In this document: positions 1 through 5,475 of the stretch, piece after piece
Position numbering within the stretch: position 1 is the stretch's first letter
Layout of the letters: every line of letters begins with the position of its first letter
Assembly: GCA_027068385.1 (NCBI GenBank)
Contig: JAMOTR010000056.1
Span: forward strand, 1-5,475
Origin: Candidatus Heimdallarchaeota archaeon
Lineage (GTDB): Archaea; Asgardarchaeota; Njordarchaeia; Njordarchaeales; JAMOTR01
Direction of reading: 5' to 3'
Length of the DNA: 5,475 nt
Notes under the pieces: generated by a model
Database searches by the model: none
Told to the model about the DNA's origin: nothing
What the model saw: the letters and a program-made list of their open reading frames with translations, nothing else
Made by a program: the position numbers and the translations under genes

Positions 1-1
1 G

Positions 2-718
2 GGTTACAGAGGGGCGATCGTGTTTAAGGAGCTAAACGTTGATCCTAGGAGGATAAGGGACGTAGACCCTAAAAGGACGGGGGAGAACCCGAGACCTACC
101 GGAATAGATAGGATCGATGGGTTCCTCGAAGACGTATACGAGATTCTCAAAGGGGAATCTCTTGGTATATTAATAAGGGGGGCGAGCACGCGCTTGTACC
201 TAGAGAAGCATGTCGATACCGTAGTATCCATAGACCCGGTACCCGTAATAAGGGGAATAGCGAAGGCCATCGGGGCGCGCTTCTTATCACCGAAGGGGAA
301 GCTAAAGTTCGACAAGGACGGGTCGAAGAAAGTAGTTGAGCTACTAAAGGAGGCTACGGGAAACGTCGTAGTGCTCCACTTTAAGGCTCCCGACACGTAT
401 TCGCACGCCGGTTCCTTAGAAGATAAAGTGAACGCACTACTTCGGATAGAAAAGACGCGGAGTTACGCTCTACATGAACTTAAGGACGTCGATCGGCGGG
501 TCGTTACGTGCGACCACTGTACCGACACCCTTCGTCGTAGACACACTTCCGATCCGGTCCCTTACGCGATACTAAAAAGAGGGGCGGTACAATCTCTAAG
601 TAGACGTTTCACGTGTATACACTTAGCGTCCGGAGAACTCTCGGGACTACGCGGCAAAGAGGCTTTTCGCTATCTCCTGGACCTTACCGACATAAGCATA
701 GAGCGTCTAGAGCGATGA
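2..718 (+). CDS. apgM: 2,3-bisphosphoglycerate-independent phosphoglycerate mutase, archaeal ApgM type (5' end cut by window edge)
   Basis: Interconverts 3- and 2-phosphoglycerate in glycolysis/gluconeogenesis in the cytoplasm. It belongs to the alkaline phosphatase superfamily and depends on two metal ions. The visible 238 residues are the C-terminal part of a protein usually about 400 residues long. The catalytic Ser and first metal Asp would lie to the left, outside the window. All five C-terminal metal ligands expected from the iPGM fold are present: Asp131 and His135 (KAPDTYSHAG), Asp171-His172 (TCDHCTD) and His181 (RRHTSDPVP). A GLRGKEAF tail matches the family's RGKD end. A GTG at 20 could pass for a start, but the frame is open to the left edge and the residues before it (GYRGAIVFKE) fit the family, so it is internal. 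Several normally conserved positions differ (Ser for Gly before His135, Cys-His-flanking residues, Asp for Pro after CDHCT), so a divergent paralogue is possible. The last 35 bp overlap the convergent membrane-protein gene. Confidence 0.88.
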   Translation, partial: GYRGAIVFKELNVDPRRIRDVDPKRTGENPRPTGIDRIDGFLEDVYEILKGESLGILIRGASTRLYLEKHVDTVVSIDPVPVIRGIAKAIGARFLSPKGKLKFDKDGSKKVVELLKEATGNVVVLHFKAPDTYSHAGSLEDKVNALLRIEKTRSYALHELKDVDRRVVTCDHCTDTLRRRHTSDPVPYAILKRGAVQSLSRRFTCIHLASGELSGLRGKEAFRYLLDLTDISIERLER

Positions 719-2726
719 TACCACGGGACGTGTATATCGTGACCTTTTTGTGCACGTTATTCCCATATATCTTCACCACCGGACCGTGCTGGACGAACTC
801 TAACCTCTCAGCGCCCGAATATACCGATATCACCTCCGCGTCCGTGATTATCTCTATTTCGAACGTGTGTCCTTTACCGGTAAGGCCACAACCATAATAA
901 CGCGTTCCGTTGAGATCCACATATACTACGTAATACCGGCTATACTTTACGCGTATAAGTGTCCACATGATCCCGTCGTGGAACTCGAACGCGTCCGATA
1001 GAAACATCGCACCGGGGAACGTAGAGAGGAAATCGAGCGTAGTTTCGTTAATCCTCTTATCATAAGCGGCCCGAGCGAACGCCTCGATGCGCAGCTCTAT
1101 AAGCTCTTCCTCGAGATCGTATAAGCTCTTAGCTTCTAGTAATCCCCTTAGCCGATAGAACTCGTATGCCCTCATCACTTGATATACGCGAACTTCCGGT
1201 ACGAGCCGCCCGTCTATGTATCCCGGGGATAACGTCGTGAGCAAGTTTCCGTCTATGTTCTCCTTAATCCGCTCTGACCGAGCACGGAGCTCTCCATAGA
1301 AATCGTACGGTGCATAATACGCGTACGTAGCTAAGTTTAGGACTACTATAGGTAGGAACACGTAATGGGGACGGAGGCGAGGTGGGCTCCTTATATTATA
1401 GATATGATCTAGCGCGATCACTGAGAGGACGAAGATCGCGATTAACGCGAGTGGAGACAGTGATAGATCGGAGAACGCTAGAGAATAAACGCGCGTAGCT
1501 ACTGTAGGTAACCGAAGCCACCGACGGTCCGAATTTACGGCTATGAGGTATATCCGAAACGCTATCGCTTGTCTCGGATAAGAGATGATAATCGAGTTCC
1601 GGAACACGAAGTACGCGCTTAGGAGCCGGAGCACGTCGTCCTTGGGGGATACGAACCCCAAAGAGTAAGCTTGGACGTTCGATAAGCCTCCTAGAGAAAG
1701 ATACGCGGCTAGGAACGCGATCACGCTCAACCTCCGATCGACGTTCCCTTGAGAATAGCGCGATAAGTACTCGATCGCTTCCCTCAACCGCGGCTTAAGA
1801 TAAGGGGCGAAGCTGAGCATGGAACCTCCTAGAGGCCGTCCGAAGATGTATACGTTCCTAGCTAAGAGAATTATTAAAGGGGTTAAGGAGGGCGCGTGCA
1901 GGAACGGCTTTACCCTTCTGGGCTTATGCGTTAATAATATGTATATCCCAGGCAGAGCCCGCGCGATCTGATACGCGTTAGCGCGTAGAACGTATAATAT
2001 TATTATCGCTAGAGAAATCTGCGGAAACGCTCCCGCTATCGGTACGATGAGTAGAGGTATCCGGGACTGCTTCGCTATAGCATATACGGAGAAGGCTATC
2101 CGAGCGTCACGGTCGCGATTAAGATAAGAGCGAGCGAACTCTATCGCGGCTAGGGCGAAGAGCCGATCTATGTAATCAGGATGATACACCACGTGATAAG
2201 CCCGATAGGGAATAGCTAACAGGGCGAGCGGCCGTACCTTCGATCTCGTATGTTCCTTAAGGTACTGATATAACGATAAGAAGGATAGCGTAGCCCGCGC
2301 TAGGGGCGTCCTTAAGTAGTCGAGGCCCAAGAATATGTAAGGCCGAGAAACGCTCGCGAACATTCCTACGGCCACAGCGTTATGTATCTCTACTGGATAG
2401 TAGCGGGGGTCGTGCGTCACTATGAAGTAAACTACTGGAGCGTACATCGTATAGTTATCCCGAGAGGGTATGGGATCCAAGAGCAAGAGCCGAGATAAAG
2501 CGTACACGAATAACGACTCCTTATCTATCCTCAGCGGCTTTAGGAGACCATATAAAGATAAGAAGATAGATAGGGGCACGGTAACGTATAGGCCTAACGA
2601 GTCCAAGATCGCCGCAGTTCCTAGTATCCGAGCCGTGTACAATAAGATCCTCCATAGTCTCTCCTCGTGCGTTAAGCGTGCTACTCCGGAGATTATGAGC
2701 CGCGATAGTATGGCGGATATAAGCAT
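684..2726 (-). CDS. Polytopic membrane protein with C-terminal soluble domain, function unknown
   Basis: 680 residues; I do not recognise the family. Hydrophobic stretches that could span the membrane lie at about residues 24-62 (two), 92-105, 115-135, 141-156, 165-182, 222-248, 279-296, 331-350, 386-397, 420-440 and 454-471, so roughly 10-13 spans. After residue 475 comes a soluble part: a charged helical region (475-555) and then a beta-rich, Tyr-rich end (585-675) with an NGTRYYGCG patch, ending in a CLCR tail. Many spans followed by a soluble C-terminal domain is the layout seen in GT-C glycosyltransferases and oligosaccharyltransferases. However, no WWDYG motif or clear acidic DxD/ExD loop is visible, so that is only a shape comparison. 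The ATG at 2726 is chosen because an AAGGAT ribosome site lies 7 nt upstream and a TTTATA box sits about 34 nt before that leader. No partner in an operon: both neighbours are on the other strand. The 3' end overlaps the mutase gene by 35 bp. Confidence 0.85.
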   Translation of the reverse strand: MLISAILSRLIISGVARLTHEERLWRILLYTARILGTAAILDSLGLYVTVPLSIFLSLYGLLKPLRIDKESLFVYALSRLLLLDPIPSRDNYTMYAPVVYFIVTHDPRYYPVEIHNAVAVGMFASVSRPYIFLGLDYLRTPLARATLSFLSLYQYLKEHTRSKVRPLALLAIPYRAYHVVYHPDYIDRLFALAAIEFARSYLNRDRDARIAFSVYAIAKQSRIPLLIVPIAGAFPQISLAIIILYVLRANAYQIARALPGIYILLTHKPRRVKPFLHAPSLTPLIILLARNVYIFGRPLGGSMLSFAPYLKPRLREAIEYLSRYSQGNVDRRLSVIAFLAAYLSLGGLSNVQAYSLGFVSPKDDVLRLLSAYFVFRNSIIISYPRQAIAFRIYLIAVNSDRRWLRLPTVATRVYSLAFSDLSLSPLALIAIFVLSVIALDHIYNIRSPPRLRPHYVFLPIVVLNLATYAYYAPYDFYGELRARSERIKENIDGNLLTTLSPGYIDGRLVPEVRVYQVMRAYEFYRLRGLLEAKSLYDLEEELIELRIEAFARAAYDKRINETTLDFLSTFPGAMFLSDAFEFHDGIMWTLIRVKYSRYYVVYVDLNGTRYYGCGLTGKGHTFEIEIITDAEVISVYSGAERLEFVQHGPVVKIYGNNVHKKVTIYTSRGIIALDALCLCR
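745..749 (+). terminator. Possible T-run terminator after the mutase gene
   Basis: Five T's on the plus strand, 27 nt past the mutase stop codon and inside the convergent membrane-protein gene. Archaeal RNA polymerase can terminate at U-rich tracts without a hairpin. The run is short, so this is tentative. Confidence 0.22.
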
Positions 2727-2733
2727 GATAGTA

Positions 2734-2739
2734 ATCCTT
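2734..2739 (-). promoter_or_regulatory. Ribosome binding site of the 680-residue membrane protein
   Basis: AAGGAT on the minus strand, 7 nt ahead of ATG 2726. It is a partial match to the archaeal AAGGAGG consensus at a normal spacing, and it supports the choice of that start codon. Confidence 0.45.
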
Positions 2740-2742
2740 CTA

Positions 2743-2750
2743 TTATATTA
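2743..2750 (+). promoter_or_regulatory. TATA-like element, possible promoter of the TPR protein gene
   Basis: TTATATTA in the AT-rich gap between the two divergent genes. A start about 26 nt downstream (near 2772) would leave a 22-nt leader before ATG 2794 with no clear ribosome site. The element lies inside the predicted leader of the opposing gene. Weak match, so orientation and use are uncertain. Confidence 0.3.
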
Positions 2751-2782
2751 CGGTACTGAGGAAAATCGAAGAGCTCCGTTCT

Positions 2783-2790
2783 CTTATAAA
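2783..2790 (-). promoter_or_regulatory. TATA box, probable promoter of the 680-residue membrane protein
   Basis: Read on the minus strand this is TTTATAAG, a close match to the archaeal box A (TTTATA). Transcription would start about 26 nt downstream, near 2760, giving a leader of roughly 34 nt that contains the AAGGAT ribosome site before ATG 2726. The element is nearly symmetrical, so it could also act rightwards. In that case the start would fall near 2812, inside the TPR gene, which would favour the TTG at 2851. Confidence 0.5.
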
Positions 2791-2793
2791 CCC

Positions 2794-4242
2794 ATGAAAT
2801 TGAGATTTTTCGTTCCAAAGTGTTTTCGCGCTAAGACGATCGAGGAATTCTTGAAGAACTCCCACGACCCTAGGTGCGTATACGGCTTGACGATCCTCGA
2901 GGGGAGGCTTGGCCTTAGGGAAGCCGCGGATTATATCTTGCATATGAGACCGCCAAAGATTCGGAGCCTCGTCGCGAAGGCGGCTAAAGTGGAAAGCTTG
3001 AGTGAGGCCGATCGTGTAGCGGAATCGTTGGGGAAGTTCGATACGGATCTAGCGTGCGCGGGCGTGGTGATCGCGTATCTAAGAGCATATAGGAGGTCCC
3101 GCGGAGTAGAACAAGGCTTACAAGCGTTACATAAAGCCCTCAAGACCGCCGCGGAGTGTTATAAGAGGCACGGTGAGCGGTTCTTAAGGTATATTAAGAA
3201 AATATCCCGCGACGTAATCCACATAGCCTTACGTTATAACGTAGAGAACAGGGCGCTCTTGATCTTCGATGACGTCGATATACCGGAGATAAGCCCGTAT
3301 AAAGCTGAGCTGTTATACATACTAGGAAGGAATAAGGAGGCGCTAAGGGAGACGGAGAAAGCTATACACTCTAAGGACGAAGAGATCCGCGCGAGGGGGA
3401 GGATCGTGAGGGCTAAGATCCTGTATTCGTTAGGCAGGCTTGAGGAGGCTAAAAGGGAAGCGGAGAGCGTCGTACGTGAGGAAAACGGCCCGGTCGAGGA
3501 GGCTCTTGAGTTATTAGCGCGCATAGAGCTCCTTAAGGATAATTATCCGGCCGCTATCTATCGGGCCAAGGAGCTAATAAGGAGGATCGAACCCTACGAT
3601 AAACTCAAGCTCGCTAATGCGTTGATCCTAATCGGAGATATATTCTGGAAGAAGAACATGCGTTCCTCGATGAAGTTTTACGTTAAAGCGATAAGGATAG
3701 CCGCGGAGAGCCGCGAGCGTCTCGGAATTAATGAGGCGATCCTCATGAAGGCCGCGAACAGGGCCGCGATAATTATGGCGCTAAATGATCCTGGGCGCGC
3801 GATATCGTTCTTAGAATCAACAAGAAGGTTCGTGCTTAGAAGCATAAAAGGAGAGAAGCTCACGGTCGAGCTCCAAGAGGAGCTCATATATTCGTTGTTC
3901 TTACTCGCCTCCTTCTACGCCTTAAAATTTAGGTATAAAAAGGCTCTAGAGTACCTCTCGCAGTTATTCTACGAGACGTCCTCGATACATGAGAGGACCG
4001 CGTCTATGCTCGATCTTATCTTAAAGGCTCTATCGTTATACTTCTCGATATTAAAGAACAGACGGGGAAAAGAGGGGTTAAGACGCGGAATAGAAAAAAC
4101 GAAGGGAATCATAGAGGAAGCGCTCTCTACCCTCTCGGACTTGTATCCGTGTAACGTAGACGCGAACTTGCTCTACAAGGTTCTAAACTTTATCTTAGAG
4201 GCGATCGCTCGAGTTTTATCCCCTCTACCCTACTCCCTTTGA
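2794..4242 (+). CDS. TPR-like helical repeat protein
   Basis: 482 residues, with no signal peptide or membrane span, so probably cytoplasmic and likely a protein-interaction scaffold. Helix-turn-helix units of TPR type are visible around residues 169-192 (AELLYILGRNKEALRETEKA), 203-228 (AKILYSLGRLEEAKREAE), 233-260, 270-300, 311-340 and 364-390 (ASFYALKFRYKKALEYL). Each has the small/aromatic pattern and the LGR..EA turn typical of these repeats. The N-terminal 160 residues are also helical but without clear repeats, and Cys residues are scattered (10, 28, 88, 122). No catalytic motif is seen. The frame is open further upstream, to 2470, but that stretch lies inside the opposing membrane-protein gene; ATG 2794 is the first start past it with an AT-rich region in front. 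ATG 2725 and TTG 2851 (preceded by GAGGA) are less likely alternatives. The last 53 bp overlap the convergent phosphatase gene. The client or partner is unknown. Confidence 0.85.
   Translation: MKLRFFVPKCFRAKTIEEFLKNSHDPRCVYGLTILEGRLGLREAADYILHMRPPKIRSLVAKAAKVESLSEADRVAESLGKFDTDLACAGVVIAYLRAYRRSRGVEQGLQALHKALKTAAECYKRHGERFLRYIKKISRDVIHIALRYNVENRALLIFDDVDIPEISPYKAELLYILGRNKEALRETEKAIHSKDEEIRARGRIVRAKILYSLGRLEEAKREAESVVREENGPVEEALELLARIELLKDNYPAAIYRAKELIRRIEPYDKLKLANALILIGDIFWKKNMRSSMKFYVKAIRIAAESRERLGINEAILMKAANRAAIIMALNDPGRAISFLESTRRFVLRSIKGEKLTVELQEELIYSLFLLASFYALKFRYKKALEYLSQLFYETSSIHERTASMLDLILKALSLYFSILKNRRGKEGLRRGIEKTKGIIEEALSTLSDLYPCNVDANLLYKVLNFILEAIARVLSPLPYSL
4094..4099 (-). terminator. 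Possible T-run terminator after the phosphatase gene
   Basis: Six A's on the plus strand, giving six T's on the minus-strand transcript about 90 nt past the phosphatase stop and inside the TPR gene. No hairpin is evident. Tentative. Confidence 0.22.
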
Positions 4243-5071
4243 TCCGCGCTATCTTAGGACTCTTTACGCTACATGAGGCGTATGAGGAGCATACGGAGTA
4301 CACGTTACGGAGCTTCCTATATCTCCTAAATCCGCTCGGAGGATGCACGTGTCCGACTAGGACAAAGCTCCTTCCGTATATCTTTAGCGTCTCTTCTACC
4401 ACGTCATTCCCGAATAAGTGAGAGACCATGGGGTCGCCTAGACACGAGAACTTTATCCCTCCGTTCACCTCGGTCTCCCCGCTCGTGCTCGGGGCGTTCC
4501 GTACTATCTCATAGAACGGTTTTTTACATACATCTTCGGGTTTCTTTAGAACGCTTAAGAAGTCGCGCGGTAGATCTACCACGGGAAGTCCCCCGTGCAT
4601 AAAGATTCCACGCTCGCTTAGGGCGACTAGGGGCATCTCACGCATCGTCCTTACTAGCTCCTCCTCTATCCTTATGAGCTCTTTTGCATCGACCTCTCCC
4701 TTTCCTAAATGAACGAAGATATCCCTTAAGAGCAGCGAAGCGCTCGAGAAGTGCATCGTTACGTCTTCATGATTCCCGCGTAGTAGTACTAGCCTATCGG
4801 GAAAACGTACTAAGAGGTCATATAATTCCACGAGCGCCCTTACGGAGTCCTCCCCTGGCTTTATGCACGCCTTAGGTCTCGTAGTATAATCACCGAGCAT
4901 CAGCACGCGCGAGCCTTTTTCTACGAGCTTCTTAGCCGTTAACGCTGCGTTTACGTATCCGTGTACGTCGCTGAACACGTAGAATTCGTCCCGATCGAGT
5001 TCGACGTAAGCCCCTAGGGACGATAATATGTTACGAGCTTCGTCGTTTAGCTCTAATAGCCTCTCGATCAT
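4190..5071 (-). CDS. PPP-family (PP1-like) metallophosphatase, probable protein Ser/Thr phosphatase
   Basis: Likely removes phosphate from Ser/Thr of proteins using two metal ions; cytoplasmic, 293 residues, the size of a bare PPP catalytic domain. Motifs in order: SDVHG (Asp35, His37), GDYTTRP (Asp61, Arg65), LLRGNHE (Asn100, His101), MHGGLP (His159), a LGDP segment (212-214, like LW.DP of PP1), then FGNDVVEETLK and VGHVHPP (His241). These supply the expected metal ligands in PPP order, and the stretch around FG.DVVE to SS resembles the C-terminal half of PP1. Odd point: the second motif is normally GDYVDRG; here Thr64 replaces the Asp that pairs with the catalytic His, and Pro66 replaces Gly, while metal Asp61 and phosphate-binding Arg65 are kept. 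About seven extra residues follow this motif compared with PP1. The protein has no Gln or Trp. ATG 5071 has no ribosome site but has a TATA-like element about 27 nt upstream, fitting a leaderless mRNA. It overlaps the TPR gene tail by 53 bp. A diadenosine-polyphosphate or other phosphoesterase role is a less likely alternative. Confidence 0.87.
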   Translation of the reverse strand: MIERLLELNDEARNILSSLGAYVELDRDEFYVFSDVHGYVNAALTAKKLVEKGSRVLMLGDYTTRPKACIKPGEDSVRALVELYDLLVRFPDRLVLLRGNHEDVTMHFSSASLLLRDIFVHLGKGEVDAKELIRIEEELVRTMREMPLVALSERGIFMHGGLPVVDLPRDFLSVLKKPEDVCKKPFYEIVRNAPSTSGETEVNGGIKFSCLGDPMVSHLFGNDVVEETLKIYGRSFVLVGHVHPPSGFRRYRKLRNVYSVCSSYASCSVKSPKIARIKGSRVEGIKLERSPLR

Positions 5072-5084
5072 TCTAGAGACGAGT

Positions 5085-5089
5085 GAGGT
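5085..5089 (+). promoter_or_regulatory. Possible ribosome binding site of the right-edge membrane protein
   Basis: GAGGT, 11 nt ahead of ATG 5101, complementary to the 16S rRNA tail. The spacing is slightly long. It favours ATG 5101 over GTG 5083, which the site itself would overlap. Confidence 0.35.
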
Positions 5090-5093
5090 ATAG

Positions 5094-5102
5094 ATGTATT
5101 AT
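5094..5102 (-). promoter_or_regulatory. TATA-like element, possible leaderless promoter of the phosphatase gene
   Basis: ATAATACAT on the minus strand, centred about 27 nt before ATG 5071. This is the spacing expected when transcription begins at or next to the start codon. No ribosome site precedes that ATG, consistent with a leaderless message. The element overlaps the ATG of the divergent membrane-protein gene at 5101. Confidence 0.4.
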
Positions 5103-5475
5103 GAGGGTCGGGGAAGCGGCCGAGAGGTTTGAGAACGTAGAGGTTAAGTTTCGCGTCATACGTCGGAGAAAAGCCGCGAGGGTATTAAGGCGGATATTAA
5201 TACCTCAGGCGTATTTACTGTATCTCCTTACGTTATTTCGGCCGTTGGGAGACCGGCTCTTTGAACGCCATCCGGTATTCCTTCATACGGTATTCTTTCT
5301 CGTATTCCTTCCAAGCGTCGCGCTCTTCCTCCTCACCCTCGACTCCGAACTAATCCCGAGGATCGTTTCCTTCGCTTACTTTATCGCCACGTATTATTCA
5401 TATTATGTAGTAAGCGTCCTCCCGGTCGAACACAAGGGCGCCTTATTCCTATCCGTTCTATCCCTCGGGCTCTTG
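5101..5475 (+). CDS. Membrane protein, N-terminal part (3' end cut by window edge), function unknown
   Basis: The frame starts at ATG 5101 and stays open to the last base, giving 125 residues; it is not closed in the window. The first 31 residues are hydrophilic and very basic (RVIRRRKAARVLRRI), which suggests a cytoplasmic N-terminus. They are followed by hydrophobic stretches at about 32-47, 59-80, 88-107 and from 113 to the edge, so at least three to four membrane spans. No family is recognised. A GAGGT sequence at 5085-5089 could serve as a ribosome site 11 nt ahead of the ATG. A GTG at 5083 in the same frame is a weaker alternative start; a stop at 5074-5076 limits anything longer. It diverges from the phosphatase gene with only 29 bp between the two start codons. 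A short basic head before several spans is also seen in the window's other membrane protein, but I see no sequence match between them. Confidence 0.75.
   Translation, partial: MRVGEAAERFENVEVKFRVIRRRKAARVLRRILIPQAYLLYLLTLFRPLGDRLFERHPVFLHTVFFLVFLPSVALFLLTLDSELIPRIVSFAYFIATYYSYYVVSVLPVEHKGALFLSVLSLGLL

Noticed and set aside
20..22. GTG as the start of the phosphoglycerate mutase
   Set aside because: The frame is open through the left edge and the residues before the GTG fit the family; a 232-residue version would lack the catalytic Ser half.
4..396. 130-codon minus-strand open frame under the mutase
   Set aside because: Ser/Thr/Phe-rich antisense translation of a strong conserved coding frame; no ribosome site or domain.
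613..897. 94-codon plus-strand open frame after the mutase
   Set aside because: It lies in another frame over the mutase end and opposite the membrane-protein gene, and its translation shows no domain character; taken as a shadow.
684..2726. Assignment of the membrane protein as an AglB/STT3 oligosaccharyltransferase
   Set aside because: No WWDYG motif or acidic loop motif is seen; only the overall layout is similar.
2470..2793. N-terminal extension of the TPR protein into the opposing gene
   Set aside because: This stretch lies opposite the well-supported start of the membrane protein, its translation is Ser/Lys/Arg-rich without family character, and it would leave no promoter space for either gene.
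4201..4208. GCGATCGC octamer resembling the cyanobacterial HIP1 repeat
   Set aside because: I noticed only this copy, and it is explained by the general richness in CG and GATC; the genes are archaeal in type.
4520..4525. Six-T run as a terminator for the TPR gene
   Set aside because: It lies about 280 nt past the stop codon, deep in the phosphatase gene, too far to assign without transcript data.
4239..4875. Short plus-strand open frames opposite the phosphatase
   Set aside because: They mirror the phosphatase coding strand, are 60-63 codons long and have no recognisable features.

Overview
The window looks like a piece of a gene-dense archaeal chromosome, most likely from a hyperthermophilic member of the Thermoproteota (Crenarchaeota). 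The evidence is an archaeal-type phosphoglycerate mutase, TATA-box-like elements at leaderless or short-leader spacing, Lys/Arg/Glu-rich proteins with almost no glutamine (about 15 Gln in roughly 1,800 visible residues), and frequent AGG/AGA and ATA codons. No genus can be named from the sequence alone.

Five protein genes fill nearly the whole window and alternate strictly in strand (+ - + - +), so no two neighbours can share a forward operon. From left to right they are: (1) the C-terminal part of a 2,3-bisphosphoglycerate-independent phosphoglycerate mutase (ApgM family), cut by the left edge; (2) a 680-residue polytopic membrane protein on the minus strand with a soluble C-terminal region of about 200 residues, family not recognised; (3) a 482-residue all-helical protein with TPR-like repeats; (4) a 293-residue PPP-family (PP1-like) metallophosphatase on the minus strand, with an altered second signature motif; (5) the first 125 residues of another membrane protein, running off the right edge.

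The two convergent pairs overlap tail to tail, by 35 bp (mutase and membrane protein) and 53 bp (TPR protein and phosphatase). The two divergent pairs are separated by only about 67 bp and 29 bp, so promoters lie inside or against the opposing gene. No RNA gene, CRISPR array, insertion sequence or tandem repeat was found, and no gene-free stretch exceeds about 70 bp.

No classical multi-gene system is evident. The most notable signals are a strong dinucleotide bias (CG and TA abundant, TG and CA scarce, the inverse of the usual pattern), the PPP phosphatase in which Thr replaces the usually conserved Asp of GDYVDRG, and the large unassigned membrane protein with a C-terminal soluble domain. 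Only the mutase has a well-established metabolic role (glycolysis and gluconeogenesis). A functional link between the other genes is not shown by the sequence.
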